Shown: positions 11,601 through 22,916 of the stretch, piece by piece
Numbering within the stretch: the first letter of the stretch is position 1
Layout of the letters: every line of letters starts with the position of its first letter
Assembly: GCA_011799875.1 (NCBI GenBank)
Contig: CM022299.1
Coordinates: forward strand, 32,384,755 to 32,448,754
Origin: Thinopyrum elongatum
Lineage: Eukaryota > Streptophyta > Magnoliopsida > Poales > Poaceae
Direction: 5' to 3'
DNA: 64,000 nt
Made by a program: the position numbers and the translations under genes
The notes under the pieces: generated by a model
What the model was told of the DNA's origin: nothing
The model's input: only the letters and a program-made list of their open reading frames with translations
Database searches by the model: none

Positions 11601-12634
11601 CCATTCCCGACGCGCATCGTCACCTCGTCCTTTGCCAGTCTACGCTGATTCCGCAGTTCCTGCTTTGAGTTACAAATATGAGCAACCGCACCGGTATCAA
11701 ATACCCAGGAACTACTACGAGTGCTGGTAAGGTACACATCAATTACATGTATATCATATATACCTTTGGTATTGCCAGCCTTCTTGTCCGCCAAGTACTT
11801 GGGGCAGTTTCGCTTCCAGTGACCGTTTCCCTTGCAATAAAAGCACTCAGTCTCAGGCTTGGGTCCATTCTTCGACTTCTTCCCGGCAGCTGGCTTACCG
11901 GGCGCGGCAACTCCCTTGCCGTCCTTCTTGAAGTTCTTCTTACCCTTGCCCTTCTTGAACTTAGTGGTTTTATTCACCATCAACACTTGATGTTCCTTTC
12001 TGATCTCTGCCTCCGCTGACTTCAGCATCGCATATACCTCAGGAATGGTCTTTTCCATCCCCTGCATGTTGAAGTTCATCACGAAGCTCTTGTAGCTAGG
12101 TGGAAGCGACTGAAGGATTTTGTCAACGACCGCGTCATCCGGGAGATTAACTCCCAGCTGAGACAAGCGGCTGTGCAACCCAGACATTTTGAGTATGTGC
12201 TCGCTGACAGAACTATTTTCCTCCATCTTACAGCTGTAGAACTTATCGGAGACTTCATATCTCTCGATCCGGGCATGAGCTTGGAAAACCATTTTCAGCT
12301 CTTCGAACATCTCATATGCTCCGTGATGCTCAAAACGCTTTTGGAGCCCCGGTTCTAAGCTGAAGAGCATGCCGCACTGAACGAAGGAGTAATCATCGGT
12401 GCGTGTCTGCCAAACGTTCAAATCGTCTGGCAGTGCTGGGAGAGCAAGTGGGTCACCTAACGGTGCTTCAAGGACATATGATTTCTTGGCAGCTATGAGG
12501 ATAATCCTCAGGTTACGGACCCAGTCCGCATAGTTGCTACCATCGTCTTTCAGCTTGTTTTTCTCTAGGAACGCGTTGAAGTTGAGGGTAACATTAGCGT
12601 TGGCCATTTGATCTACAAGATAGATATGTAACAT
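8636..12634 (-). CDS. Full-length Angela gag-pol polyprotein (internal 1)
   Basis: The 1332-aa frame is uninterrupted. Domains in order: gag (about 10-230), a basic linker, a CX2CX4HX4C zinc knuckle at 264-277, aspartic protease with DTGA at 313-316, integrase with an HHCC region (His 451 and 456, Cys 482 and 485) and catalytic Asp 512, Asp 575 and Glu 611, reverse transcriptase from about 857 with YVDD at 1006-1009, and RNase H with Asp 1179, Glu 1220 and Asp 1258. The Met at residue 10 (MANANV) is the more likely start, since related gags begin there; the first nine residues are probably leader. The RT has IYGLVQASRSW where most Copia elements have Lys at the fifth position. Relative to the other two Angela copies it has about eleven private residues, including Cys for Trp near residue 825. 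It may encode active protein, but this cannot be judged from sequence alone. Confidence 0.93.
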   Translation of the reverse strand: MLHIYLVDQMANANVTLNFNAFLEKNKLKDDGSNYADWVRNLRIILIAAKKSYVLEAPLGDPLALPALPDDLNVWQTRTDDYSFVQCGMLFSLEPGLQKRFEHHGAYEMFEELKMVFQAHARIERYEVSDKFYSCKMEENSSVSEHILKMSGLHSRLSQLGVNLPDDAVVDKILQSLPPSYKSFVMNFNMQGMEKTIPEVYAMLKSAEAEIRKEHQVLMVNKTTKFKKGKGKKNFKKDGKGVAAPGKPAAGKKSKNGPKPETECFYCKGNGHWKRNCPKYLADKKAGNTKGIYDIHVIDVYLTSTRSSSWVFDTGAVAHICNSKQELRNQRRLAKDEVTMRVGNGSKVDVIAVGTLPLHLPTGLVLNLNNCYLVPTLSMNIVSGSRLMRDGYSFKSENNGCSIYMRDMFYGHAPLVNGLFLLNLERDVTHVYNVNAKKCKVDNDSPTYLWHCRLGHIGVKRMKKLHADGLLESLDYESFDRCEPCLLGKMTKTPFSGTMERATNLLEIIHTDVCGPMSVEARGGYRYVLTLTDDLSRYGYVYLMKHKSETFEKFKEFQSEVENQRDKKIKFLRSDRGGEYLSHEFGTHLRKCGIVSQLTPPGTPQRNGVSERRNRTLLDMVRSMMSLTDLPLSFWGYALETAAFTLNRAPSKSVETTPYELWFGKKPKLSFLKVWGCDAYVKKLQPEKLQPKSEKCVFIGYPKETIGYTFYLRSEGKIFVARNGSFLEKEFLSKEVSGRKVELDEMTLEPESSAAQENVSVEPTPAREEVIDNDHDQATTELRRSTRTRSAPEWYGNPVLEIMLLDNSEPSNYEEAMAGPDSDKCLEAMKSEIGSMYENEVWTLTDLPDDRQAIENKWIFKKKTDADGNVTIYKARLVAKGYRQVQGVDYDETFSPVAKLKSVRIMLAIAAYYDYEIWQMDVKTAFLNGFLKEELYMIQPEGFVDPENADKVCKLQRSIYGLVQASRSWNIRFDEMIKAFGFTQTYGEACVYKKVGGSSVAFLILYVDDILLMGNDIEFLESIKAYLNKCFSMKDLGEAAYILGIKIYRDRSRRLIGLSQSTYLDKILKKFNMDQSKKGFLPVLQGVKLSSAQCPTTAKDIEEMSVIPYASAIGSIMYAMLCTRPDVNLAVSLVGRYQSNPGKEHWTSVKNILKYLKRTKDMFLVYGGDEELVVKGYVDASFDTDPDDSKSQTGYVYILNGGVVSWCSCKQSVVAGSTCEAEYIAASEAAHEAVWMKEFITDLGVIPNASGPMALFCDNTGAIALAKEPRFHKRTRHIKRRFNSIREHVQDGDIAICKVHTDLNVADPLTKPLSRAKHDQHQYSMGVRFITM

Positions 12635-13893
12635 TTAGACTAAGTTCATGACAATTAAGTTCATCTAATCAAATTATGTAATGAACTCCCACTCAGATAG
12701 ACATCCCTCTCATCATCTAAGTGATTACATGATCCGAATCGACTAGGCCGTGTCCGATCATCACGTGAGACGGACTAGTCATCAACGGTGAACATCCCCA
12801 TGTTGATCGTATCTTCTATACGACTCATGCTCGACCTTTCGGTCTCTTGTGTTCCGAGGCCATGTCTGTACATGCTAGGCTCGTCAAGTCAACCTAAGTG
12901 TATTGCTGTGTAAATCTGGCTTACACTCGTTGTATTCGAACGTTAGAATCTATCACACCCGATCAACACGTAGTGCTTCGAAACAACGAACCTTCGCAAC
13001 GGTGCACAGTTAGGGGGAACACTTTCTTGAAATTTTAGTAAGGGATCATCTTATATATGCTACCGTCGTTCTAAGCAAATAAGATGCAAAAACATGATAA
13101 ACATCTCATGCAATCAAAATAGTGACATGATATGGCCATTATCACTTTGCTCCTTTTGATCTCCATCTTCGGGGCTCCATGATCATCATCGTCACCGGCA
13201 TGACACCATGATCTCCATCATCATGATCTCCATCATCGTGTCTTCATGAAGTTGTCTCGCCAACTATTACTTCTACTACTACGGCTAACGGTTAGCAATA
13301 AAGTAAAGTAATTACATGGCGAATTTCAATGACACGCAGGTCATATAATAAATTAAGACAACTCCTATGGCTCCTGCCGGTTGTCATACTCATCGACATG
13401 CAAGTCGTGATTCCTATTACAAGAACATGATCATCTCATACATCACATATATCATTCATCACATCCTTTGGCCATATCACATCACAAAGCACTTGCTGCA
13501 AAAACAAGTTAGACGACCTCTAATTGTTGTTGCAAGTTTTTACGTGGCTGCTATAGGTTTCTAGCAAGAACGTTTCTTACCTACGCCAAAACCACAACGT
13601 GATATGCCAATTTCTATTTACCCTTCATAAGGACCCTGTTCATCGAATCCGATCCGACTAAAGTGGGAGAGACAGACACCCGCTAGCCACCTTATGCAAC
13701 TAGTGCATGTCAGTCGGTGGAACCTGTCTCACGTAAGCGTACGTGTAAGGTCGGTCCGGGCCGCTTCATCTCACAGTGCCGCCGAATCAAGATAAGACTA
13801 GTAACGGCAAGAAGATTGACAAATCGACGCCCACAACTACTTTGTGTTCTACTCGTGCAAGATACTACGCATAGACCTAGCTCATGATGCCAC
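12635..13893 (-). other. Untranslated leader of Angela-1 internal 1, with primer-binding site
   Basis: This 1.26-kb stretch separates the gag start from LTR2. The minus strand next to the LTR reads GTGGCATCATGAGC (13880-13893), a variant of the TGGTATCAGAGC site complementary to initiator tRNA-Met that is usual in Copia elements. A short tandem of ATGATCTCCATCATC-type units occurs around 13188-13245. No credible frame is present; the plus-strand 65-aa frame at 13367 recurs in all copies and is a shadow. Confidence 0.8.
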
Positions 13894-15535
13894 TGTTGGG
13901 GAACGTAGCAGAATTTTAAAATTTTCTACGCATCACCAAGATCAATCTATGGAGTCATCTAGCAACGAGTGAGAGGGGAGTGTATCTACATACCCTTGTA
14001 GATCGCGAGCGGAAGCGTTCAAGAGAACGGGGTTGATGGAGTCGTACTCGTCATGATCCAAATCACCGATGACCGAGCGCCGAACGGACGGCACCTCCGC
14101 GTTCAACACACGTACGGAGCAGAGACGTCTCCTCCTTCTTGATCCAGCAAGGGGGGAGGAGAGGTTGATGGAGATCCAGCAGCACGACGGTGTGGTGGTG
14201 GAAGCAGCGGGATTTCAGCAGGGCTTCGCCAAGCGCTACTGGAGGAGGAAGAGGTGTCACGGGAGGGAGAGGGAGGCGCCAGGGGCTGAGCTGTTTCTCC
14301 CATGCACCTCCCCACTATATATAGGGGTGGAGGGGGCTGGTTTCTTGCCCTCCAAGTCCATTGGGGCGTTGGCAAAGGTGGAAGGAAAGAAATCCCATCC
14401 TTTCCCTTCCCCACCGATTGTTATCCCCCTTTTTTAGGGATCTTGATCTTATCCCTTCGGGATATGATCTTATTCCTTCTAAGGGGGAATCTTGGTGCGC
14501 CTTGACTAGGGGTGTGGGGCCTTGCCCCCACTACCCACGTTCATGTGGGTCCCCCCATATATAAATCTTTACCTCCGGACCATTCCGGAACTCCTCGTGA
14601 CGTCCAGGATCTCATCCGAGACTCCGAACAACCTTCGGGTTACCGCATACTAATATCTCTATAACCCTAGCGTCACCGAACCTTAAGTGTGTAGACCCTA
14701 CGGGTTCGGGAGACACGCAGACATGACCGAGACGACTCTCCGGTCAATAACCAACAGCGGGATCTGGATACCCATGTTGGCTCCCACATGCTCCTCGATG
14801 ATCTCATCGGATGAACCACGATGTCGAGGATTCAATCAATCCCGTACGCAATTCCCTTTGTCTATCGGTACGATACTTGCCCGAGATTCGATCGTCGGTA
14901 TCTCGATACCTTGTTCAATCTCGTTACCGGCAAGTCTCTTTACTCGTTTCCGTAACACATCATCCCGTGAACAACTCCTTGATCACATTGAGCTCATTAT
15001 GATGATGTCCTACCGAGTGGGCCCAGAGGTACCTCTCCGTTACATGGAGTGACAAATCCCAGTCTCGATTCGTGCCAACCCAACACATACTTTCGGAGAT
15101 ACCCGTAGTGCACCTTTATAGCCACCCAGTTACGTTGTGACGTTTGGTGCACCCAAAGCACTCCTACGGTATCCGGGAGTTGCACAATCTCATGGTCTAA
15201 GGAAAAGTTACTTGACATTGGAAAAGCTTTAGCAAACGAACTACACGATCTAGTGCTAGGCTTAGGATTGGGTCTTGTCCATCACATCATTCTCCTAATG
15301 ATGTGATCCCGTTATCAATGACATCCAATGTCCATGGTCAGGAAACCGTAACCATCTATTGATCAACGAGCTAGTCAACTAGAGGCTTACTAGGGACATG
15401 TTGTGGTCTATGTATTCACACATGTATTACGATTTCCGGATAACACAATTATAGCATGAATAACAGACAATTATCATGAACAAGGAAATATAATAATAAC
15501 CATTTTATTATTGCCTCTAGGGCATATTTCCAACA
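13894..15535 (-). repeat. Angela-1 LTR2, middle LTR with 95-bp deletion (1642 bp)
   Basis: It is shared by the two internal domains. Compared with LTR1 it lacks the equivalent of 7532-7626; the junction is at 14554-14558, in a CCCAT motif that flanks the missing segment in LTR1. At 15086 it has C, as LTR3 does (22112), where LTR1 (8154) and both Angela-2 LTRs have G. The TATA-type box is kept at 14315-14324. Confidence 0.92.
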
Positions 15536-15567
15536 GTCTCCCACTTGCACTAGAGTTAATAATCTAG

Positions 15568-18500
15568 TTACATTGTGATGAATCGAACACCCATAGAGTA
15601 CTGGTGTTGATCATGTTTTGCTCGTGAAAGAGGTTTAGTCAACGGATCTGCTACATTCAAATCCGTGTGCACTTTACAAATATCTATGTCTCCATCTTGA
15701 ACATGTTCACGTAAGGAGTTGAAGCGACGCTTGATATGCCTGGTCCTTTTGTGAACCCTGGGCTCCTTGGCAAGGGCAATAGCTCCAGTGTTGTCACAGA
15801 AGAGAGCCATTGGACCCGACGCATTTGGAATGACTCCTAGGTCGGTGATGAACTCCTTCATCCATACTGCTTCGTGTGCTGCCTCCGAGGCTGCTATGTA
15901 CTCCGCTTCGCATGTAGAACCCGCCACGACGCTTTGCTTGCAACTGCACCAGCTTACCGCTCCACCATTCAAAATATACACGTATCCGGTTTGTGACTTG
16001 GAGTCATCCGGATCTGTGTCGAAGCTAGCGTCGACGTAACCCTTTACGACGAGCTCTTCGTCACCTCCATATACGAGAAACATATCCTTAGTCCTTTTCA
16101 GGTACTTCAGGATGTTCTTGACCGCTGTCCAGTGTTCCTTGCCGGGATTACTTTGGTACCTACCTACCAAACTTACAGCAAGGTTTACATCAGGTCTGGT
16201 ACACAGCATGGCATACATAATAGACCGTATGGCTGAGGCATAGGGGATGACACTCATCTCTTCTATATCTTTTGCCGTGGTCGGGCATTGAGCCGAGCTC
16301 AATTTCACACCTTGCAATACAGGCAAGAACCCCTTCTTGGACTGATCCATATTGAACTTCTTCAATATCTTATCAAGGTATGTGCTTTGCGAAAGACCTA
16401 TGAGGCGTCTCGATCTATCTCTATAGATCTTGATGCCTAATATATAAGCAGCTTCTCCAAGGTCCTTCATTGAAAAACACTTATTCAAGTAGGCATTTAT
16501 ACTTTCCAAGAATTCTATATCATTTCCCATCAGCAGTATGTCATCCACATATAATATGAGAAATGCTACAGAGCTCCCACTCACTTTCTTGTAAACACAG
16601 GCTTCTCCATAAGTCTGTGTGAACCCAAACGCTTTGATCATCTCGTCAAAGCGAATGTTCCAACTCCGAGATGCTTGCACCAGCCCATAGATTGAGCGCT
16701 GGAGCTTGCATACCTTGTCAGCATTCTCAGGGTCGACAAAACCTTCCGGTTGTATCATATACAACTCTTCCTTAAGAAAACCGTTAAGGAATGCCGTTTT
16801 GACGTCCATTTGCCATATCTCATAATCATAGTATGCGGCAATTGCTAACATGATTCTGACGGATTTCAGCTTCGCTACGGGTGAGAAAGTCTCATCGTAG
16901 TCAACCCCTTGAACTTGTCGATAACCCTTAGCGACAAGCCGAGCCTTATAGATGGTCACATTACCATCCGCGTCAGTCTTCTTCTTAAAGATCCATTTAT
17001 TTTCTATGGCTTGCCGATCATCGGGCAAGTCAGTCAAAGTCCATACTTCGTTTTCATACATGGATCCTATCTCGGATTTCATGGCTTCAAGCCATTTGTC
17101 GGAATCCGGGCCCGCCATCGCTTCTTCATAGTTCGAAGGTTCACTGTTGTCTAACAACATGATTTCCAGGACAGGATTGCCGTACCACTCTGGTGCGGAA
17201 CGTGTCCTTGTGGACCTTCGAAGTTCAGTGGTAGCTTGATCATGATCATTATCATTAACTTCCTCTCCAGCCGGTGCAGGCTCCACAGAAACATTTTCCT
17301 GTGCTGCGCTACTCTCCGGTTCGAGGGTCATCTCATCAAGCTCCACTTTCCTCCCACTTACTTCTTTTGAGAGAAACTCTTTCTCTAGAAAGGATCCATT
17401 CCTGGCAACAAAGATCTTGCCCTCGGATCTTAGGTAGAAGGTATACCCAATAGTTTCCTTAGGGTATCCTATGAATACGCATTTTTCCGACTTGGGTTCG
17501 AGCTTCTCTGGTTGAAGTTTCTTCACATAAGCATCGCATCCCCAAACTTTCAGAAACGACAGCTTAGGTTTCTTCCCAAACCATAATTCATACGGTGTCG
17601 TCTCAACGGATTTTGATGGTGCCCTATTTAAAGTGAATGCGGCAGTCTCTAAAGCATAACCCCAAAAAGATAGCGGTAGATCAGTAAGAGACATCATAGA
17701 TCGCACCATATCCAATAGAGTGCGATTACGACGTTCGGACACACCGTTACGCTGAGGTGTTCCAGGCGGCGTGAGTTGTGAAACAATTCCACATTTCCTT
17801 AAGTGCGTGCCAAATTCATGACTCAAATATTCTCCTCCACGATCTGATCGTAAGAACTTTATTTTCTTGTCACGTTGATTCTCAACCTCATTCTGAAATT
17901 CCTTGAACTTTTCAAAGGTCTCAGACTTGTGCTTCATCAAGTAGACATACCCATATCTACTCAAATCATCGGTGAGGGTGAGAACATAACGATAACCACC
18001 GCGAGCCTCAACCCTCATTGGACCACACACATCAGTATGTATGATCTCCAATAAGTTGGTTGCTCGCTCCATTGTTCCGGAGAACGGAGTCTTGGTCATC
18101 TTGCCCAAGAGGCATGGTTCGCATCTGTCAAATGATTCATAATCAAGAGACTCCAAAAGTCCATCTGCATGGAGTTTCTTCATGCGTTTAACACCGATAT
18201 GACCAAGGCGGCAGTGCCACAAGTATGTGGGACTATCGTTATCAACCTTGCATTTTTTGGCATTCACATTATAAACATGTGTAACATCACGTTCGAGATT
18301 CAATAAAAATAAACCATTCACCAGCGGGGCATGACCATAAAACATATCTCTCATATAAATAGAACAACCATTATTCTCAGATTTAAATGAGTAGCCATCT
18401 CGCATTAAGCGAGATCCAGATACAATGTTCATGCTCAAAGCTGGTACTAAATAACAATTATTGAGGTTTAAAACTAATCCCGTAGGTAGATGCAGAGGTA

Positions 18501-19567
18501 GCGTGCCGACGGCGATCACATCGACCTTGGAACCATTCCCGACGCGCATCGTCACCTCGTCCTTTGCCAGTCTACGCTGATTCCGCAGTTCCTGCTTTGA
18601 GTTACAAATATGAGCAACCGCACCGGTATCAAATACCCAGGAACTACTACGAGTGCTGGTAAGGTACACATCAATTACATGTATATCATATATACCTTTG
18701 GTATTGCCGGCCTTCTTGTCCGCCAAGTACTTGGGGCAGTTTCGCTTCCAGTGACCGTTTCCTTTGCAATAAAAGCACTCAGTCTCAGGCTTGGGTCCAT
18801 TCTTCGACTTCTTCCCGGCAGCTGGCTTACCGGGCGCGGCAACTCCCTTGCCGTCCTTCTTGAAGTTCTTCTTACCCTTGCCCTTCTTGAACTTAGTGGT
18901 TTTATTCACCATCAACACTTGATGTTCCTTTCTGATCTCTGCCTCCGCTGACTTCAGCATCGCATATACCTCAGGAATGGTCTTTTCCATCCCCTGCATG
19001 TTGAAGTTCATCACGAAGCTCTTGTAGCTAGGTGGAAGCGACTGAAGGATTCTGTCAACGACCGCGTCATCCGGGAGATTAACTCCCAGCTGAGACAAGC
19101 GGCTGTGCAACCCAGACATTTTGAGTATGTGCTCGCTGACAGAACTATTTTCCTCCATCTTACAGCTGTAGAACTTATCGGAGACTTCATATCTCTCGAT
19201 CCGGGCATGAGCTTGGAAAACCATTTTCAGCTCTTCGAACATCTCATATGCTCCGTGATGCTCAAAACGCTTTTTGGAGCCCCGGTTCTAAGCTGAAGAG
19301 CATGCCGCACTGAACGAAGGAGTAATCATCGGTGCGTGTCTGCCAAACGTTCAAATCGTCTGGCAGTGCTGGGAGAGCAGGTGGGTCACCTAACGGTGCT
19401 TCAAGGACATATGATTTCTTGGCAGCTATGAGGATAATCCTCAGGTTACGGACCCAGTCCGCATAGTTGCTACCATCGTCTTTCAGCTTGTTTTTCTCTA
19501 GGAACGCGTTGAAGTTGAGGGTAACATTAGCGTTGGCCATTTGATCTACAAGATAGATATGTAACAT
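15568..19567 (-). pseudogene. Angela gag-pol with one frameshift in gag (internal 2)
   Basis: The sequence is collinear with the intact copy at 8636-12634. A run of five T at 19271-19275 replaces the four T of the intact copy (12339-12342), shifting the frame within gag after about 100 residues. The N-terminal piece is 19262-19567 and the remaining 1224-residue frame is 15568-19242. All catalytic motifs of protease, integrase, reverse transcriptase (YVDD) and RNase H remain. Private residues such as Arg for Gly in the AIGSIMYAM region (AIRSIM here) suggest relaxed constraint. A translation start within the long frame would lack most of the gag N-terminus. Confidence 0.92.
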
Positions 19568-20823
19568 TTAGACTAAGTTCATGACAATTAAGTTCATCTA
19601 ATCAAATTATGTAATGAACTCCCACTCAGATAGACATCCCTCTCGTCATCTAAGTGATACATGATCCGAATCGACCAGGCCGTGTCCGATCATCACGTGA
19701 GACGGACTAGTCATCAACGGTGAACATCTCCATGTTGATCGTATCTTCTATACGACTCATGTTCGACCTTTCGGTCTCTTGTGTTCCGAGGCCATGTCTG
19801 TACATGCTAGGCTCGTCAAGTCAACCTAAGTGTATTGCTGTGTAAATCTGGCTTACACCCGTTGTATTCGAACGTTAGAATCTATCACACCCGATCAACA
19901 CGTAGTGCTTCGAAACAACGAACCTTCGCAACGGTGCACAGTTAGGGGGAACACTTTCTTGAAATTTTAGTAAGGGATCATCTTATATGCTACCGTCGTT
20001 CTAAGCAAATAAGATGCAAAAACATGATAAACATCTCATGCAATCAAAATAGTGATATGATATGGCCATTATCACTTCGCTCCTTTTGATCTCCATCTTC
20101 GGGGCTCCATGATCATCATCGTCACCGGCATGACACCATGATCTCCATCATCATGATCTCCATCATCGTGTCTTCATGAAGTTGTCTCGCCAACTATTAC
20201 TTCTACTACTACGGCTAACGGTTAGCAATAAAGTAAAGTAATTACATGGCGAATTTCAATGACACGCAGGTCATATAATAAATTAAGACAACTCCTATGG
20301 CTCCTGCCGGTTGTCATACTCATCGACATGCAAGTCGTGATTCCTATTACAAGAACATGATCATCTCATACATCACATATATCATTCATCACATCCTTTG
20401 GCCATATCACATCACAAAGCACTTTCTGCAAAAACAAGTTAGACGTCCTCTAATTGTTGTTGCAAGTTTTTACGTGGCTGCTATAGGTTTCTAGCAAGAA
20501 CGTTTCTTACCTACGCCAAAACCACAACGTGATATGCCAATTTCTATTTACCCTTCATAAGGACCCTGTTCATCGAATCCGATCCGACTAAAGTGGGAGA
20601 GACAGACACCCGCTAGCCACCTTATGCAACTAGTGCATGTCAGTCGGTGGAACCTGTCTCACGTAAGCGTACGTGTAAGGTCGGTCCGGGCCGCTTCAGC
20701 CCACAGTGCCGCCGAATCAAGATAAGACTAGTAACGGCAAGAAGATTGACAAATCGACGCCCACAACTACTTTGTGTTCTACTCGTGCAAGATACTACGC
20801 ATAGACCTAGCTCATGATGCCAC
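19568..20823 (-). other. Untranslated leader of Angela-1 internal 2, with primer-binding site
   Basis: It is collinear with 12635-13893. It lacks two bases of the TATATATGC run (ATCTTATATGC at about 19979) that both other copies keep. The primer-binding site GTGGCATCATGAGC lies against LTR3 at 20810-20823. Confidence 0.8.
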
Positions 20824-22561
20824 TGTTGGGGAACGTAGCAGAATTTTAAAATTTTCTACGCATCACCAAGATCAATCTATGGAGTCATCTAGCAACGAGT
20901 GAGAGGGGAGTGTATCTACATACCCTGGTAGATCGCGAGCGGAAGCGTTCAAGAGAACGGGGTTGATGGAGTCGTACTCGTCGTGATCCAAATCACCGAT
21001 GACCGAGCGCCGAACGGACGGCACCTCCGCGTTCAACACACGTACGGAGCAGAGACGTCTCCTCCTTCTTGATCCAGCAAGGGGGGAGGAGAGGTTGATG
21101 GAGATCCAGCAGCACGACGGTGTGGTGGTGGAAGCAGCGGGATTTCAGCAGGGCTTCGCCAAGCGCTACTGGAGGAGGAAGAGGTGTCACGGGAGGGAGA
21201 GGGAGGCGCCAGGGGCTCGGCTGTTTCTCCCATGCACCTCCCCACTATATATAGGGGTGGAGGGGGCTGGTTTCTTGCCCTCCAAGTCCATTGGGGCGTT
21301 GGCAAAGGTGGAAGGAAAGAAATCCCATCCTTTCCCTTCCCCACCGATTGTTATCCCCCTTTTTTTAGGGATCTTGATCTTATCCCTTCGGGATATGATC
21401 TTATTCCTTCTAAGGGGAAATCTTGGTGCGCCTTGACTAGGGGTGTGGGGCCTTGCCCCCACTACCCACGTTCATGTGGGTCCCCCCATGCAGGTGGGCC
21501 CCACTCCGGAACCTTCTAGAACCTTCTCGGTACAATACCGAAAAATCCCGAACATTTTCCGGTGGCCAAAATAGGACTTCCCATATATAAATCTTTACCT
21601 CCGGACCATTCCGGAACTCCTCGGGACGTCCAGGATCTCATCCGAGACTCCGAACAATCTTCGGGTTACCGCATACTAATATCTCTATAACCCTAGCGTC
21701 ACCGAACCTTAAGTGTGTAGACCCTACGGGTTCGGGAGACACGCAGACATGACCGAGACGACTCTCCGGTCAATAACCAACAGCGGGATCTGGATACCCA
21801 TGTTGGCTCCCACATGCTCCTCGATGATCTCATCGGATGAACCACGATGTCGAGGATTCAATCAATCCCGTACGCAATTCCCTTTGTCTATCGGTACGAT
21901 ACTTGCCCGAGATTCGATCGTCGGTATCTCGATACCTTGTTCAATCTCGTTACCGGCAAGTCTCTTTACTCGTTTCCGTAACACATCATCCCGTGAACAA
22001 CTCCTTGATCACATTGAGCTCATTATGATGATGTCCTACCGAGTGGGCCCAGAGGTACCTCTCCGTTACATGGAGTGACAAATCCCAGTCTCGATTCGTG
22101 CCAACCCAACACATACTTTCGGAGATACCCGTAGTGCACCTTTATAGCCACCCAGTTACGTTGTGACGTTTGGTGCACCCAAAGCACTCCTACGGTATCC
22201 GGGAGTTGCACAATCTCATGGTCTAAGGAAAAGTTACTTGACATTGGAAAAGCTTTAGCAAACGAACTACACGATCTAGTGCTAGGCTTAGGATTGGGTC
22301 TTGTCCATCACATCATTCTCCTAATGATGTGATCCCGTTATCAATGACATCCAATGTCCATGGTCAGGAAACCGTAACCATCTATTGATCAACGAGCTAG
22401 TCAACTAGAGGCTTACTAGGGACATGTTGTGGTCTATGTATTCACACATGTATTACGATTTCCGGATAACACAATTATAGCATGAATAACAGACAATTAT
22501 CATGAACAAGGAAATATAATAATAACCATTTTATTATTGCCTCTAGGGCATATTTCCAACA
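20824..22561 (-). repeat. Angela-1 LTR3 (1738 bp), the 5' LTR
   Basis: Full length, with TG/CA ends and TATA-type box at 21245-21254. It has one extra T in the T run near 21361 and several private substitutions (for example GGTAGATCG near 20926 and CTCGGGACG near 21622). By eye about 13 differences separate it from LTR1. Confidence 0.92.
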
Positions 22562-22566
22562 TGCAT
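22562..22566. repeat. Right target-site duplication of Angela-1 (TGCAT)
   Basis: It matches 6862-6866; the Copia-1 LTR resumes after it. Confidence 0.9.
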
Positions 22567-22885
22567 CTCATAGCATAACATCAATTTGGGTCGATTCAAC
22601 ACAAGTGTTCTACCAACAATTTGTGCCCTCAAAATTTGCCGGCATAGACATGCCCATGATCAGGAAAACAGGATCATCATGCAATACTCGAGTCAGTCAT
22701 AGAGGCTTGACCAGGAATACATTTTTCCGTTTATTATCCCACACGTGCACATGAGTTTCCCTCCAAGCCTCGTTTTATTGTAGACTCGAGAATCATTGCA
22801 GTTATATCATGGAACATAAACTTTCATTACAAACCAGGAGATACAAAATAACTGATAGTACTGCCTCTAGTGCATATCTCCTACA
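22567..22885 (-). repeat. Copia-1 3' LTR, proximal part
   Basis: These 319 bp align with 30014-30332 of the 5' LTR. The inner edge is ATCTCCTACA followed by a polypurine tract that reads AAGTGGGAGTC on the minus strand (22886-22896). Confidence 0.88.
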
Positions 22886-22916
22886 GACTCCCACTTGCAC
22901 TAGAGTCATAATCTAG

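Larger units (their letters stand above)
6867..22561 (-). mobile_element. Angela-1: tandem three-LTR Angela-type Copia element
   Basis: The 15,695-bp unit has the order LTR1 (6867-8603), internal 1 (8604-13893), LTR2 (13894-15535), internal 2 (15536-20823), LTR3 (20824-22561), all minus strand. The minus-strand LTR start TGTTGGAAATATGCCCTAGA and the pol sequence match the Angela/WIS/BARE group of Triticeae. Only the outer ends carry a target-site duplication; the two inner LTR2 junctions run straight into a polypurine tract on one side and a primer-binding site on the other. This fits either unequal recombination between LTRs after insertion or LTR-LTR joining of two related copies. Confidence 0.93.

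Noticed and set aside
13367..13564. 65-aa frame MAPAGCHTHR in the Angela leader as a gene
   Set aside because: Antisense to the element and found in all leader copies only because they are recent duplicates.
13880..13893. tRNA gene at the LTR edges
   Set aside because: Only a 12-14 base complement of a tRNA 3' end is present, i.e. a primer-binding site; no cloverleaf can be drawn.
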